From positions 1 to 33,602 of the forward strand of contig JAGGZW010000114.1 of NCBI GenBank assembly GCA_021161825.1: DNA of 33,602 nucleotides. Direction: 5' to 3'. The stretch comes from Thermoproteales archaeon (lineage in GTDB: Archaea; Thermoproteota; Thermoprotei; Thermofilales; B69-G16). Below the pieces are notes generated by a model. The model saw nothing but the letters and a program-made list of their open reading frames with translations, did not search any database and had not been told where the DNA came from. A program made the translations under genes and the position numbers. Below, piece after piece: positions 16,620 to 24,536 of the stretch. How positions within the stretch are numbered: position 1 is the first letter of the stretch; each line of letters opens with the position of its first letter.

Positions 16620-19046
16620 ATGGTAATGGATAAAAGATATAATTATAGAGAAGTTGAGCCTAAATGGCAACGTAAATGGGAAGAATGGCAAATATACAGG
16701 TTTGATCGTAGTGATGTTAAAAGACCGGTATATAGCATCAACACGCCCCCTCCCTATCCAAGCGGAGAATTTCACGTAGGTAATGCGCTCAATCATGCTT
16801 ACATAGATTTTGCCGCTAGATATAAAAGAATGCGGGGTTACAACGTGCTTTTCCCCCAAGGATGGGATTGTCATGGTTTGCCAACAGAAGTTAGAGTTGA
16901 GAGAACTGTTGGGAAAACTAAGAGAGAAATTCCGGAAGAAGAATTTCTACGACTATGTAGGGAATATACTCTTCAATGGATTAAACCTATGAAAGAGGCA
17001 ATAAAAAGACTGGGATGTTCAATAGATTGGTCGACAGAGTATAGAACAATGGACCCCGATTATTGGAGGCGCACACAACTTAGCTTTGTCGAAATGTATC
17101 GGAAAGGTTTTGTATATCGAGGAGAGCATCCGGTTTTTTGGTGTCCTAGGTGCGAGACTGCTATTGCTGAAGCAGAGGTGGAATATAAAGATACTTCGCG
17201 TAAGCTTTACTACTACTATTTTATGCTTGAAAACGGAGATAGAGTCCCTGTAGCTTCTACGAGACCAGAATTACTGGGAGCTTGCGTAGCTTTAGTCGTA
17301 AACCCTGAAGATCAACGATACAAGAGTATAGTTGGAATGTCAGCATATGTTCCAATATACAACAGAAAAATTAAGATTCTATCAGACTCGGAAGTAGATC
17401 CTAATTTTGGCACTGGCGTCGTAATGGTATGCACGTATGGTGATAAAACGGATGTTAGGTGGCAGAAAAGGTATAATCTCCCTGTTATAAAATTGATTAA
17501 TGAAAGAGGCTTGTTAACGGACGAGGCTGGACCTTTAAAAGGAATGAAAATAAATGAGGCGCGCAAGAAAATAATTGGACTCCTTAAAGAGAGAAGGCTT
17601 TACATCAAAGAAGAAGTTATCCAAAGTTCTGTTGGGACGTGCTGGCGCTGCCATACACCTGTCGAAATATTGCCTAAAAAGCAATGGTTTGTTAAGACTA
17701 TGGCTCTAAGGGAAAAAGTACTCGAAGAAGCTCTCAAGATAAAATGGGTTCCAGAACACGCTCGTTTGATACTTGAAAACTGGGTTAAAGGACTAGATTG
17801 GGATTGGACAATTTCGAGACAGAGGCTTTTCGCTACACCAATTCCAGCCTGGTATTGCGAAAAGTGCGGATATGTTATAGTTGCCGAACCTGAGTGGTTA
17901 CCAATAGATCCTAGAAGAGAACCTCCTAAAGTGGAAAAATGTCCAAAATGCGGGTCACGTAGTTTCAAAGGTGAAAGAGACGTTATGGATACTTGGATGG
18001 ATTCAAGTATTACAGCTGCGGTTCATGCCGGATGGCCTGAAAAACTAGACGAGAGAATTTTCCCAGCAGATCTGCAACCTAATGGCTATGATATCATTAG
18101 AACATGGGATTACTACCTTATGGTTAGAGGCATCGCGCTGTTCGATAAATCGCAGTTTAAAATCGCATTAATCAATGGCATGATGAGAGGAACCGACGGT
18201 AGAATGATGCATAAAAGCTATGGAAACTACATACCTCTTTCCGAAGTCCTTGAGAAATACGGTGCAGACGTGTTCAGGTTATGGATTGCATCCGCAATAG
18301 CAACAGGTTCGGACCTAAGGTTTTCATGGGAAGGTTTAGATTTCATAAGAAGATTCCTAACAAAGCTCTGGAATGCTGCTAGATTTGTCGCTATGTTCCT
18401 CGAAAATTACAAGCCTAGAAAGGATGTTAAGTTAAGACTTATAGATAAGTGGATACTTGAACTATCTAACAAGCTTTTGAGAGAGATTACTGAAGCTTTA
18501 GAAGAATACAATTACTATAAAGCATCACAGGCTATAATAGACTTTACGTGGCATAAGTTCTGCGACCATTATCTCGAAGCGGTAAAGTATAGAATGTCGA
18601 AAACTGGGGAAACGAAAGAAGCAGCTCAACATACTCTATATAAGGTATTACTGCGCATATTAATTCTAATTGCGCCTTTCACTCCACACGTTGCTGAAGA
18701 GATATACCAAAACATCTTTAGGAAAAATGAGAAATGGATAAGCATTACAGTAGCTGATTGGCCGCAATTGGAGAGCGTGGACGAAGATGTTATTGATAAG
18801 GGCGATGTTATAATTGATTTGATAGCGTCTATGCGTCATGTGAAACATGAGATGAGAATACCATTAAATCAGACTTTGGAAAAAGCAACTATTTATACTA
18901 AAGATGACTACTACCTGATTGTCAAAGAAAATGTAGATGATATAAAAGGAACGTTAAGGATAAACGATATTGAAGTTAGAAGTGATGGAGAAGGTGATTA
19001 TAAAGCTAGAAATCATCCAGCCATTAGCTTTGCCATCCATGCATAA
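16620..19046 (+). CDS. valS: Valyl-tRNA synthetase
   Basis: This class I synthetase charges tRNA-Val and edits mischarged Thr. The 808 residues include the HIGH-type motif FHVGNALNH (HVGN 52-55), the CP1 editing domain with STRPELLGA, zinc knuckles (CPRC, CWRCH, CEKCGY, CPKCG), WDWTISRQR and the anticodon-binding helices. The KMSKS loop reads MMHKS (529-533) in GRMMHKSYGN: the catalytically important second Lys (532) is kept while the flanking residues differ. Both ValRS and IleRS share this layout; zinc knuckle pattern and length favour Val. ATG 16620 follows AGGTG. The last 34 bases overlap the convergent prenyltransferase gene. Confidence 0.92.
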   Translation: MVMDKRYNYREVEPKWQRKWEEWQIYRFDRSDVKRPVYSINTPPPYPSGEFHVGNALNHAYIDFAARYKRMRGYNVLFPQGWDCHGLPTEVRVERTVGKTKREIPEEEFLRLCREYTLQWIKPMKEAIKRLGCSIDWSTEYRTMDPDYWRRTQLSFVEMYRKGFVYRGEHPVFWCPRCETAIAEAEVEYKDTSRKLYYYYFMLENGDRVPVASTRPELLGACVALVVNPEDQRYKSIVGMSAYVPIYNRKIKILSDSEVDPNFGTGVVMVCTYGDKTDVRWQKRYNLPVIKLINERGLLTDEAGPLKGMKINEARKKIIGLLKERRLYIKEEVIQSSVGTCWRCHTPVEILPKKQWFVKTMALREKVLEEALKIKWVPEHARLILENWVKGLDWDWTISRQRLFATPIPAWYCEKCGYVIVAEPEWLPIDPRREPPKVEKCPKCGSRSFKGERDVMDTWMDSSITAAVHAGWPEKLDERIFPADLQPNGYDIIRTWDYYLMVRGIALFDKSQFKIALINGMMRGTDGRMMHKSYGNYIPLSEVLEKYGADVFRLWIASAIATGSDLRFSWEGLDFIRRFLTKLWNAARFVAMFLENYKPRKDVKLRLIDKWILELSNKLLREITEALEEYNYYKASQAIIDFTWHKFCDHYLEAVKYRMSKTGETKEAAQHTLYKVLLRILILIAPFTPHVAEEIYQNIFRKNEKWISITVADWPQLESVDEDVIDKGDVIIDLIASMRHVKHEMRIPLNQTLEKATIYTKDDYYLIVKENVDDIKGTLRINDIEVRSDGEGDYKARNHPAISFAIHA

Positions 19047-19921
19047 TAAATAGCCATAACTGCGACGTATATAACACTAATTAAAATTATCTTTTTAATA
19101 GTTTCTAAAACCGTTTTAGGCATTGGGTTCTTAAGCATTTCTATATAAGTAAGTAAATCAAGTAGTAAATAAATCAGAGTGTGTGGATATTTTTTGAGGA
19201 AATCAAGCGATAAGAACATTCCGGCTGAGTGTAAAATGATGCATAAGAGGGCAGAGTTTTTTAAACCAAGTTTGACGGCGATAGTTTTAATATCATTTTG
19301 CAAATCAGACTCATAGTCGACCATTGCTGTCAATGTAAAGAAGGAAGAAGCCATTAAAGAAAATCCCGCGATAGTGGAGAGTGGTAGATCATCTAGACTG
19401 CTATGCGAAAACCATCCCATCATGAAGGGTATTAGGAAAAGTCCTAGAGTATTAGATATCACGTCTAGGGGTGCGTAGCTTTTCAATCGGGGAAAGTACG
19501 AGTAGGCTGTAGCTATGAGCAAACCAAGTATAACGAAAGGTAATACTATCGGCGTTGTGAATAAAACTACTATAATAGAAAGAACTGATGATGCAATTGC
19601 AATGGACAGGACGTCTTTAGTTTTTAAATCATATTTGATAACAGGGTTTACATAGTCCTTAACTAAGTCGTTGCTCTTATCCGTGTCAAATGAATCTTTG
19701 TAAGAGTTAATAATGTTGGAGTAAACTCCAGCTAAAAAAATAGAAGCTATAACGTCGAGCCTTACTGGTGGTATCACGTTGAGATAGTATAGTTCTAAAG
19801 AGATAAGCTTTATTAATTGTCTCCAGTAATAGCCCATTAAATAGCTTAAAGTTGCAAGTATAGGTAATGCAGGCCTAGCGATTGAATATATAAAGTCAGT
19901 TATTGTAGCAATTTTAATCAT
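19013..19921 (-). CDS. UbiA-family membrane prenyltransferase
   Basis: About 302 residues with eight or so hydrophobic segments. The two Mg/diphosphate-binding motifs of the UbiA family are visible: NSYKDSFDTDKSND after the second segment and the DYESDLQNDI stretch (DxxxD) near residue 215. UbiA enzymes transfer prenyl groups to lipid precursors (archaeal ether lipids), quinones or haem; the acceptor cannot be told. The region between motifs (AYSYFPRLKSYAPLDVISN) is also family-typical. ATG 19921 is used instead of the adjacent TTG 19924. The gene lies downstream of enolase on the same strand after a 90-base gap. Confidence 0.87.
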   Translation of the reverse strand: MIKIATITDFIYSIARPALPILATLSYLMGYYWRQLIKLISLELYYLNVIPPVRLDVIASIFLAGVYSNIINSYKDSFDTDKSNDLVKDYVNPVIKYDLKTKDVLSIAIASSVLSIIVVLFTTPIVLPFVILGLLIATAYSYFPRLKSYAPLDVISNTLGLFLIPFMMGWFSHSSLDDLPLSTIAGFSLMASSFFTLTAMVDYESDLQNDIKTIAVKLGLKNSALLCIILHSAGMFLSLDFLKKYPHTLIYLLLDLLTYIEMLKNPMPKTVLETIKKIILISVIYVAVMAIYYAWMAKLMAG

Positions 19922-20011
19922 CAAGCAATATGTAATAAAAAGTTACTTAAAAACTCATTGCTTAATGCTTTACTATCATAAAATAGAATAAGTAAAAAGA
20001 TTAAGTTAATT

Positions 20012-21310
20012 TTATAAAATCCTAGCAAAGGCTTTTTCTCCGGGAAAGATGGCACTAGAGCCTAGGTATTCTTCTATTCTTAACAGCTCGTTATATTTAG
20101 CTGTCCTCTCACCGCGTGCAGGTGCCCCAGTTTTAATCTGTCCCGTGTTAAGCCCTACAGCTATATGAGATATCGACGTATCCTCGGTTTCTCCAGATCT
20201 ATGGCTCACAATGACATTGTAACCATTTTCTAGAGCGATTTTAGCAGCATCTAAAGCTTCACTAAGCGTGCCGATCTGGTTCACCTTCAGTAGTAAAGCG
20301 TTCGCAGCGCCGAGTTCAATACCTTTGGTTAACCGCTGTGGATTAGTTACGAAAAGGTCATCTCCTACTATCTGAATATTCTTGCCTAGTCTTTCGGTAA
20401 TTATTTTAAATCCTTCAAAATCTTCCTCGTATAGTGGGTCTTCAATAGATATTATTGGATATTCATTTACCAATGTTTCATAAAATTCTATTAACTCGGC
20501 TCTATCAATCATCTTACCGTCAATGAAATATTTCTTTTCCTTTTCATCGTAAAAGCTAGAAGCAGCAGCATCTAACGCTACGAACACGTCTCTTCCAGCT
20601 TCGTATCCTGCTCTTTTTATAGCATTGATCAAAGCGTCTAGAGCTTCACGAGTAAATTCCATTGGAGGGGCAAATCCCCCCTCATCTCCTACGTTAATTG
20701 CTGTTTTTCCATATTTTGTCTCGAGAAAGCTTTTTAATGAGCTATAAATTTCGCATCCCATTCTTAAAGCATCTTTAAAACTCTCTGCGTCAACAGGAAC
20801 AATCATAAATTCTTGTATACTAAGCTTGTTACCAGCATGTTTTCCTCCATTTATGATATTCATCAGAGGAACGGGAAGCTTATTAGCATTCAAGCCTCCA
20901 AGATATTGGAAAAACGGCAAGCCGTAGCTATCCGCTGCAGCTTTTGCAACTGCAAGGGAAACGGCAAGGATAGCGTTGGCTCCGAGATGAGATTTGTTCG
21001 GTGTGCCATCTAGTTCGATCATAATGTTGTCGATTTCTCTTTGATTTCTAGCATCTAAACCTAGAATCTCCTTTGCTATAATCTCATTAATATTATTCAC
21101 AGCTTTTAAAACGCCTTTGCCTTTAAACCTGGAGTCTCCATCTCGCAACTCGATTGCTTCATGAACTCCTTTAGAAGCGCCAGCTGGAACGGCTGCTCGA
21201 CCGAATCCGATTCTTGTAGCTACATCTGCTTCAACGGTTGGATTGCCTCGAGAATCTATTATCTCTCTAGCGGTAACATATGTTATAATAAAATCCTCTT
21301 CTTCGAACAT
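20012..21310 (-). CDS. eno: Enolase (phosphopyruvate hydratase)
   Basis: Enolase interconverts 2-phosphoglycerate and phosphoenolpyruvate in glycolysis/gluconeogenesis. The 432 residues carry [41 protein letters not shown] and [11 protein letters not shown]. The three Mg ligands lie in [13 protein letters not shown] and VGDDLFVTN, the catalytic Lys in LLKVNQIGT, and the signature [10 protein letters not shown] follows. ATG 21310 is preceded by GGTGA with five bases between, so the longer frame to 21337 is not used. Complete and normal in length. Confidence 0.97.
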   Translation of the reverse strand: MFEEEDFIITYVTAREIIDSRGNPTVEADVATRIGFGRAAVPAGASKGVHEAIELRDGDSRFKGKGVLKAVNNINEIIAKEILGLDARNQREIDNIMIELDGTPNKSHLGANAILAVSLAVAKAAADSYGLPFFQYLGGLNANKLPVPLMNIINGGKHAGNKLSIQEFMIVPVDAESFKDALRMGCEIYSSLKSFLETKYGKTAINVGDEGGFAPPMEFTREALDALINAIKRAGYEAGRDVFVALDAAASSFYDEKEKKYFIDGKMIDRAELIEFYETLVNEYPIISIEDPLYEEDFEGFKIITERLGKNIQIVGDDLFVTNPQRLTKGIELGAANALLLKVNQIGTLSEALDAAKIALENGYNVIVSHRSGETEDTSISHIAVGLNTGQIKTGAPARGERTAKYNELLRIEEYLGSSAIFPGEKAFARIL

Positions 21311-21425
21311 GTTGGTCACCAAGTCAATAACAAGCAAAGGATGAATAAAAACTTAGTGAGACAATTCTATATCACTACATAGTGAAATTAGTAAAATTTC
21401 AGATTTCCCATGCCTTCTTCATATA

Positions 21426-21502
21426 TCCGAAGTTCCAGCGCTCATCATCTAAAAATGTCTGATGTTCATATAGAACATCGGATTTTCCTAAAGTTCTTCG
21501 GA
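21426..21502. repeat. Nested inverted repeats upstream of the pilus locus
   Basis: The outer arms TCCGAAG (21426-21432) and CTTCGGA (21496-21502) enclose the perfect inner dyad GATGTTC-ATATA-GAACATC (21461-21479). The inner dyad extends imperfectly through AAAAT on the left and ATTTT on the right. It lies 65-140 bases before the first pilus-locus gene. It could be a paired operator, a hairpin at the end of an older element, or chance. Confidence 0.45.
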
Positions 21503-21600
21503 TCACAGGATATAGGGAGCTCTAGATTATTTATACTTTCCCATTTAAAAACATCAGCTTCTATACTCATGAAAACCCAGACTAAGATAATAACAGTAGC
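21469..21600 (+). repeat. Direct repeat, copy A (left edge of the accessory island)
   Basis: This stretch is clearly related to 27708-27842. Shared blocks, in the same order, are CGGATTTTCC, a TTCGGA-containing block, TTATACT, CCATTTAAAA, CTTTAT/CTTCTAT just before an ATG, and then AAAATCATAACAGTA/AAGATAATAACAGTA. It includes the promoter and first codons of the small membrane gene at 21569. Identity is partial, so the duplication is old. Confidence 0.6.
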
Positions 21601-21817
21601 CGGCACTGTGATAATGACAGGCGTTATAATTTTAGCCTTAAACCCGTTCCAAAGCGTATTCAGCTACAAACTCCAATACTTGAGGCAGACTGCCAAAGAA
21701 ATAGCAGAAGCTTTAGAGAAGGAAACACCAATAAGGCTTACCGAGCAGTTCTACACAAACGAGACTTCTATACAGCTTAAAGTTATAAAGCCTGGAGAAC
21801 AGGTTTTGACCATTTAA
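21569..21817 (+). CDS. Short single-span membrane protein at the head of the pilus locus
   Basis: An 82-residue protein of unknown family. It has a short basic start (MKTQTK), one hydrophobic segment (IITVAGTVIMTGVIILAL) and a polar outer region with two Asn-x-Thr/Ser-like sites near FYTNETSIQ. The architecture could be a minor pilin or an anchor subunit. The frame is open far upstream, but ATG 21569 is preferred: a TATA-like CATTTAAAA at 21542-21550 would place transcription start within a few bases of it, so the mRNA is likely leaderless. A degenerate copy of the same promoter and first codons is found at 27.8 kb. It lies 30 bases before the pilin. Confidence 0.55.
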   Translation: MKTQTKIITVAGTVIMTGVIILALNPFQSVFSYKLQYLRQTAKEIAEALEKETPIRLTEQFYTNETSIQLKVIKPGEQVLTI

Positions 21818-21847
21818 ATACCCCTGCATTTTATCCCCGGTGAAAAA

Positions 21848-22228
21848 ATGCGAGTAACCGTTGAAAACCTCCTATGGGTTGTCGCTGCAATAATAGCAGC
21901 TGCAATAGTTATAGGAGTTTTAATTGCCTATGCCCAGAGCGGAAGCCAAAGAGCGGATTTCATGGTCTACGACATCCAAGCATATAGCGATGGAACAGTA
22001 TACTTCACAGTTAAAAACATGGGCACAGTCCCCATAACGCAGGTAACAATAGATGGTACAGTTGCTTCAGCAACGGGTATAACAGCTCTTGAAGGTGGTC
22101 AGGAAGCATAGTATGTGGCTTCAGGCTTAACATTGACTGCAGGCGAATACCACGAGTTTACTATAGTAGCAACCTTCAGTAACGGGCAGGAAAAAATCCT
22201 AAGGCAGCGAGTTATAGTTAAAAGCTAA
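21848..22228 (+). pseudogene. Archaeal type IV pilin-like gene interrupted by an in-frame amber codon
   Basis: The frame opens at ATG 21848 with GGTGA just upstream. It codes for a pilin-like protein: the hydrophobic N-terminal helix NLLWVVAAIIAAAIVIGVLI, then a beta-rich domain with VYFTVKNMGTVPITQVTI. A TAG at 22109-22111 stops it after 87 residues. The same frame then runs on for 38 sensible residues (YVASGLTLTAGEYHEF...) to TAA at 22226, including the beta strands expected to finish the domain. The intact protein would have about 126 residues. Suppression or pyrrolysine is unlikely because TAG ends ordinary genes here (eS6, pth2, tmcA). The product is probably truncated and non-functional. 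Confidence 0.7.
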
Positions 22229-22262
22229 AATCTTAACCTTTTTTAGATTACCGCTTTTTTCT
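22229..22262 (+). terminator. T-rich transcription terminator candidate
   Basis: Directly after the pilin frame lie two pyrimidine/T tracts (CCTTTTTT and GCTTTTTTC). Such T runs terminate archaeal RNA polymerase without a hairpin. This would favour a short, abundant pilin mRNA over the downstream ATPase and platform genes. Confidence 0.4.
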
Positions 22263-22263
22263 C

Positions 22264-23198
22264 ATGTCACAATTCAAGCAAATATTTGGAAGCGTAATCG
22301 AGGAATATACTCTTGGCTTTTCAAAAATTAAAATAGTAGATATAGGATACGAGTACATATACACGGTAATACCTCCAGAATTTTCTGAACAAGAAAAGAG
22401 CGAAATAGAGGAAGTCATGGAAAAGCTTGCCTATGTAGTAAAGCCTGAAGAACTTTTAGATCCTGCAAGACTTGAGAAAAAGCTTAGAGAAGAAGGGGTA
22501 AGCGAGAAGGCTATCTACATTATAAACAGCAAGGTAAACGGCTACCGCTGGCTCCAGCCTTTAATGGAGGATCCCAATCTAGAAGATATACACTGCTTCA
22601 AAGCAAATACTGCGATAGGAGTTGTACATAGCAAGTATGGGCTTTTAAAGACGAATATAGTGCCTAGCTGAGGCAGTAAAGATTCTGATTCATACTCAAT
22701 TGTTTAGGGCTAGGAAAAACGGGAAAAAAGTTATAGCTAGGAGAGTAGAGGCTTTATACCTTGTAGAGGGCTTAGACGATTATCATCCAGTAATTTCGCC
22801 TATATTCGAGTTTAACAGGGTTGAAGACTCGCTTAATGAAGGGAATAGTCTTGCTAAAAGCCCTGAACTATGTCGAGGATATTCAGGGAGTAGAGCTTGA
22901 TCATGAACTGGCTTTGAGAGAGGAATTTTTGAAGTATATGACGTTGCTTGGCATAAAAAGGGCTGACGATTTCTGGAGTGTATATGTAAAGTTTAGGAGA
23001 AACCCTGAGCATACTCTTGAAGAGTTTAAAAAAGCCGTAGCCAAGAGGAAGGAATGGGAGATGCCTACAAAATACCAGATAGTAGCCTCGCTGGAGGAGA
23101 TAAAATTCTGTCCAAGATGTGGGGCAGAGCTTGAACTCGGCAGCCCGACATGTCTCAAGTACGGCTTCAAGCTTGTTATAAAGAGGGAGGTGGAATAA
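22264..23198 (+). pseudogene. Secretion/pilus ATPase (GspE/FlaI-like), core deleted and frameshifted
   Basis: The first piece (22264-22671) is the N-terminal domain of an archaeal type II/IV secretion ATPase, ending NLEDIHCFKANTAIG, VVHSKYGLLKTNI. Immediately after it, in another frame (about 22672-22865), comes the extreme C-terminal region (AVKILIHTQLF, RRVEALYLVEGLDDYHP, IFEFNRVEDSL). A second shift near 22857-22868 restores the tail ELALREEFLKYM up to 23198. Everything between, including Walker A, the Asp box and Walker B, is missing: a deletion of an estimated 200-270 codons. The tail carries an added zinc-ribbon-like CPRCGAELELGSPTC. It cannot hydrolyse ATP. Confidence 0.8.
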
Positions 23199-23350
23199 TG
23201 CACTTCATTATATGCGAAAAATGCGGGAAAAGGTTCTATTATCAAGGCTCAAGCCCCGAAACTAACGCTTACTGTCCTAGATGCATGAAGTCATGCTATC
23301 TTAAAATAGGTGGTGGAGATGCTGGAAGCCTTAAAAAGGGCGAGGGATAA
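23198..23350 (+). CDS. Small zinc-ribbon protein in the pilus locus
   Basis: A 50-residue protein with CEKCGKRF at the start and CPRCMKSC in the middle, a treble-clef or rubredoxin-like four-Cys zinc site. It has a strong Shine-Dalgarno (GGGAGGTGG) and its ATG overlaps the TAA of the ATPase remnant as TAATG, indicating translational coupling. Its last ten codons overlap the start of the platform gene. It is the only intact frame between two broken genes. Role unknown; it might have been an accessory to the ATPase, whose tail carries a similar ribbon. Confidence 0.55.
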   Translation: MHFIICEKCGKRFYYQGSSPETNAYCPRCMKSCYLKIGGGDAGSLKKGEG

Positions 23351-24436
23351 AGCGCATAAAAGACTGATACTTGGAGAGCCTAAAGGTCTAGGATTGAAAG
23401 CATTGCTGAAATACAAGGCTCAACTTTCTAAGCTTGAGAGAGAAGCACCATTCGCAGCTATAGCCGTAAACATAGCAGTTGAGAGCGGCTTAGACTCTGT
23501 AAAGTCGTTTGAGGCTCTGGAAAATTTGGACAGCCTGCCAGCCTGCAGCTTCGAGGCTAAAAGGATTAGACGTGACTGTATAATATTTGCTAGGCATCCT
23601 TTGGAGCAGTTGAGGCTTGAAGTTAAAGATGCCTTAGGGCTTTGGAAGAAGCTTTTAAGCACTATAGTTACTATCGAGGCTACGGGATTAGATCCAAAAC
23701 TAATATTTAAAGACCTTAGAAACCTAATACTTGCAGACTTGAGAGCTGACTATGAAAGACTTGCAGAAAGATTCAAGACATTAGTCTCTACTGCAAGCGT
23801 CCTCTTCGGAGCAATGCCAATGATGATAGCTGTAACATTATCGCTTTTCGCAAGCAGCAGCATAATACCCCTAATGCTTTCACTAGCGCTTGCAAACGCA
23901 GTCATAGCCGGCTTATGGATTATGAGCGTAGACTTCCAAGTCCCCGACACGGCTGACTACTCGGGATTCTACAAGTCGGCCCTAGTAAAGTGGCTTCCTA
24001 TAGGCTTGGCAGTCGGCTTAGCCACTTATTTTGCTTGGATAGTAATATCATTCACTTTAACGCTTAGAAGCACTGCAAGCCTATGCCTTGGAACCATAGC
24101 GTTCAGCCTACCCTTCTACCTAGACTGGAAACGGCAGACTAATGTTTTCAACGAGCTGCTTGACGATTTACCTCTCGTCTTGAGGGACATTGCCGAGCAG
24201 GTTGATAGAGAATTTAAGAGAAGCCTTCTACAGGTGTCTAAGCCACGTAATTATACTGACTGCTTTAACCAGCACGGCTGTGATAATGGGCAACCCCCCT
24301 GATACTATTGCTTGGAGGCTTCGGGGCAGGCTTATTCCTAGCATCCGCAATAGTCTACCCGAGCGAGATGGACAAAACCGAGAGATTCTACAAGTCTACC
24401 ATGCTCATCTATTCTCTGGGAGTATTATTCCTATAG
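23319..24436 (+). pseudogene. Pilus platform membrane protein (TadC/FlaJ-like), deleted and frameshifted
   Basis: ATG 23319 follows GGTGGTGG. The first ~300 residues are one GspF-type module plus membrane hairpins: a helical cytosolic part, TASVLFGAMPMMIAVTLSL, and later TIAFSLPFYLDWKRQ with DDLPLVLRDIAEQV, the usual start of the second module. Most of that second module is missing. After about 24230 the sequence jumps to frame 2 (SHVIILTALTSTAVIMGN), then at the C6 run 24294-24299 to frame 3 (LILLLGGFGAGLFLASAIVY ... GVLFL, stop 24434-24436), which is a plausible C-terminal membrane end. One deletion and two frame changes make a working platform unlikely. Confidence 0.72.
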
Positions 24437-24437
24437 G

Positions 24438-24449
24438 ATAAAATAAATA
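24438..24449 (+). promoter_or_regulatory. TATA box for the first ACT-V4R gene
   Basis: ATAAAATAAATA, directly after the stop of the platform remnant. Its centre is about 27 bases before the ATG at 24471, the standard archaeal distance to the transcription start, so the mRNA would begin at or next to that ATG (leaderless). This supports the ATG upstream of the G tract as a real start. Confidence 0.55.
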
Positions 24450-24470
24450 CGAGGAAAATTGAAGTTTAAC

Positions 24471-24536
24471 ATGGTGTATAGAATGAATTATCGCCCCGAG
24501 ACCGCTTTTCACGATACCTCGCCGGGGGGGGGGTGA
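24471..24536 (+). CDS. 21-codon leader frame ending at the G10 tract
   Basis: ATG 24471 opens a short frame (MVYRMNYRPETAFHDTSPGGG) that reads into the ten-G tract and ends at TGA 24534-24536. That TGA overlaps the GTG (24533) of the ACT-V4R frame as GTGA, the classic stop/start overlap for translational re-initiation. With eleven (or eight) G the leader would instead fuse in frame to the downstream protein. It may be either the N-terminus of a phase-variable protein or a coupling leader peptide. Confidence 0.45.
   Translation: MVYRMNYRPETAFHDTSPGGG
24524..24533 (+). repeat. Mononucleotide tract G10 (first ACT-V4R gene)
   Basis: Ten consecutive G at the junction between the leader frame and the ACT-V4R frame. 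Other G or C runs I noticed in this AT-rich window do not exceed six. Slipped-strand changes of one G here switch between in-frame fusion (8 or 11 G), leader plus GTGA coupling (10 G) and a third frame (9 G). Confidence 0.85.

Noticed and set aside
22109-22111. TAG in the pilin as a pyrrolysine or suppressed codon
   Set aside because: Ordinary genes in the window (eS6, pth2, tmcA) end with TAG, and the neighbouring pilus genes are also broken, so simple mutation is the better explanation.
22700-22900. A separate 66-residue protein
   Set aside because: Its sequence is the C-terminal part of the secretion ATPase in a shifted frame.
24190-24441. A separate 83-residue protein after the platform gene
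   Set aside because: Its useful part is the membrane end of the platform protein; the remainder (RLIPSIRNSLPERDGQNREI) is out-of-frame sequence.
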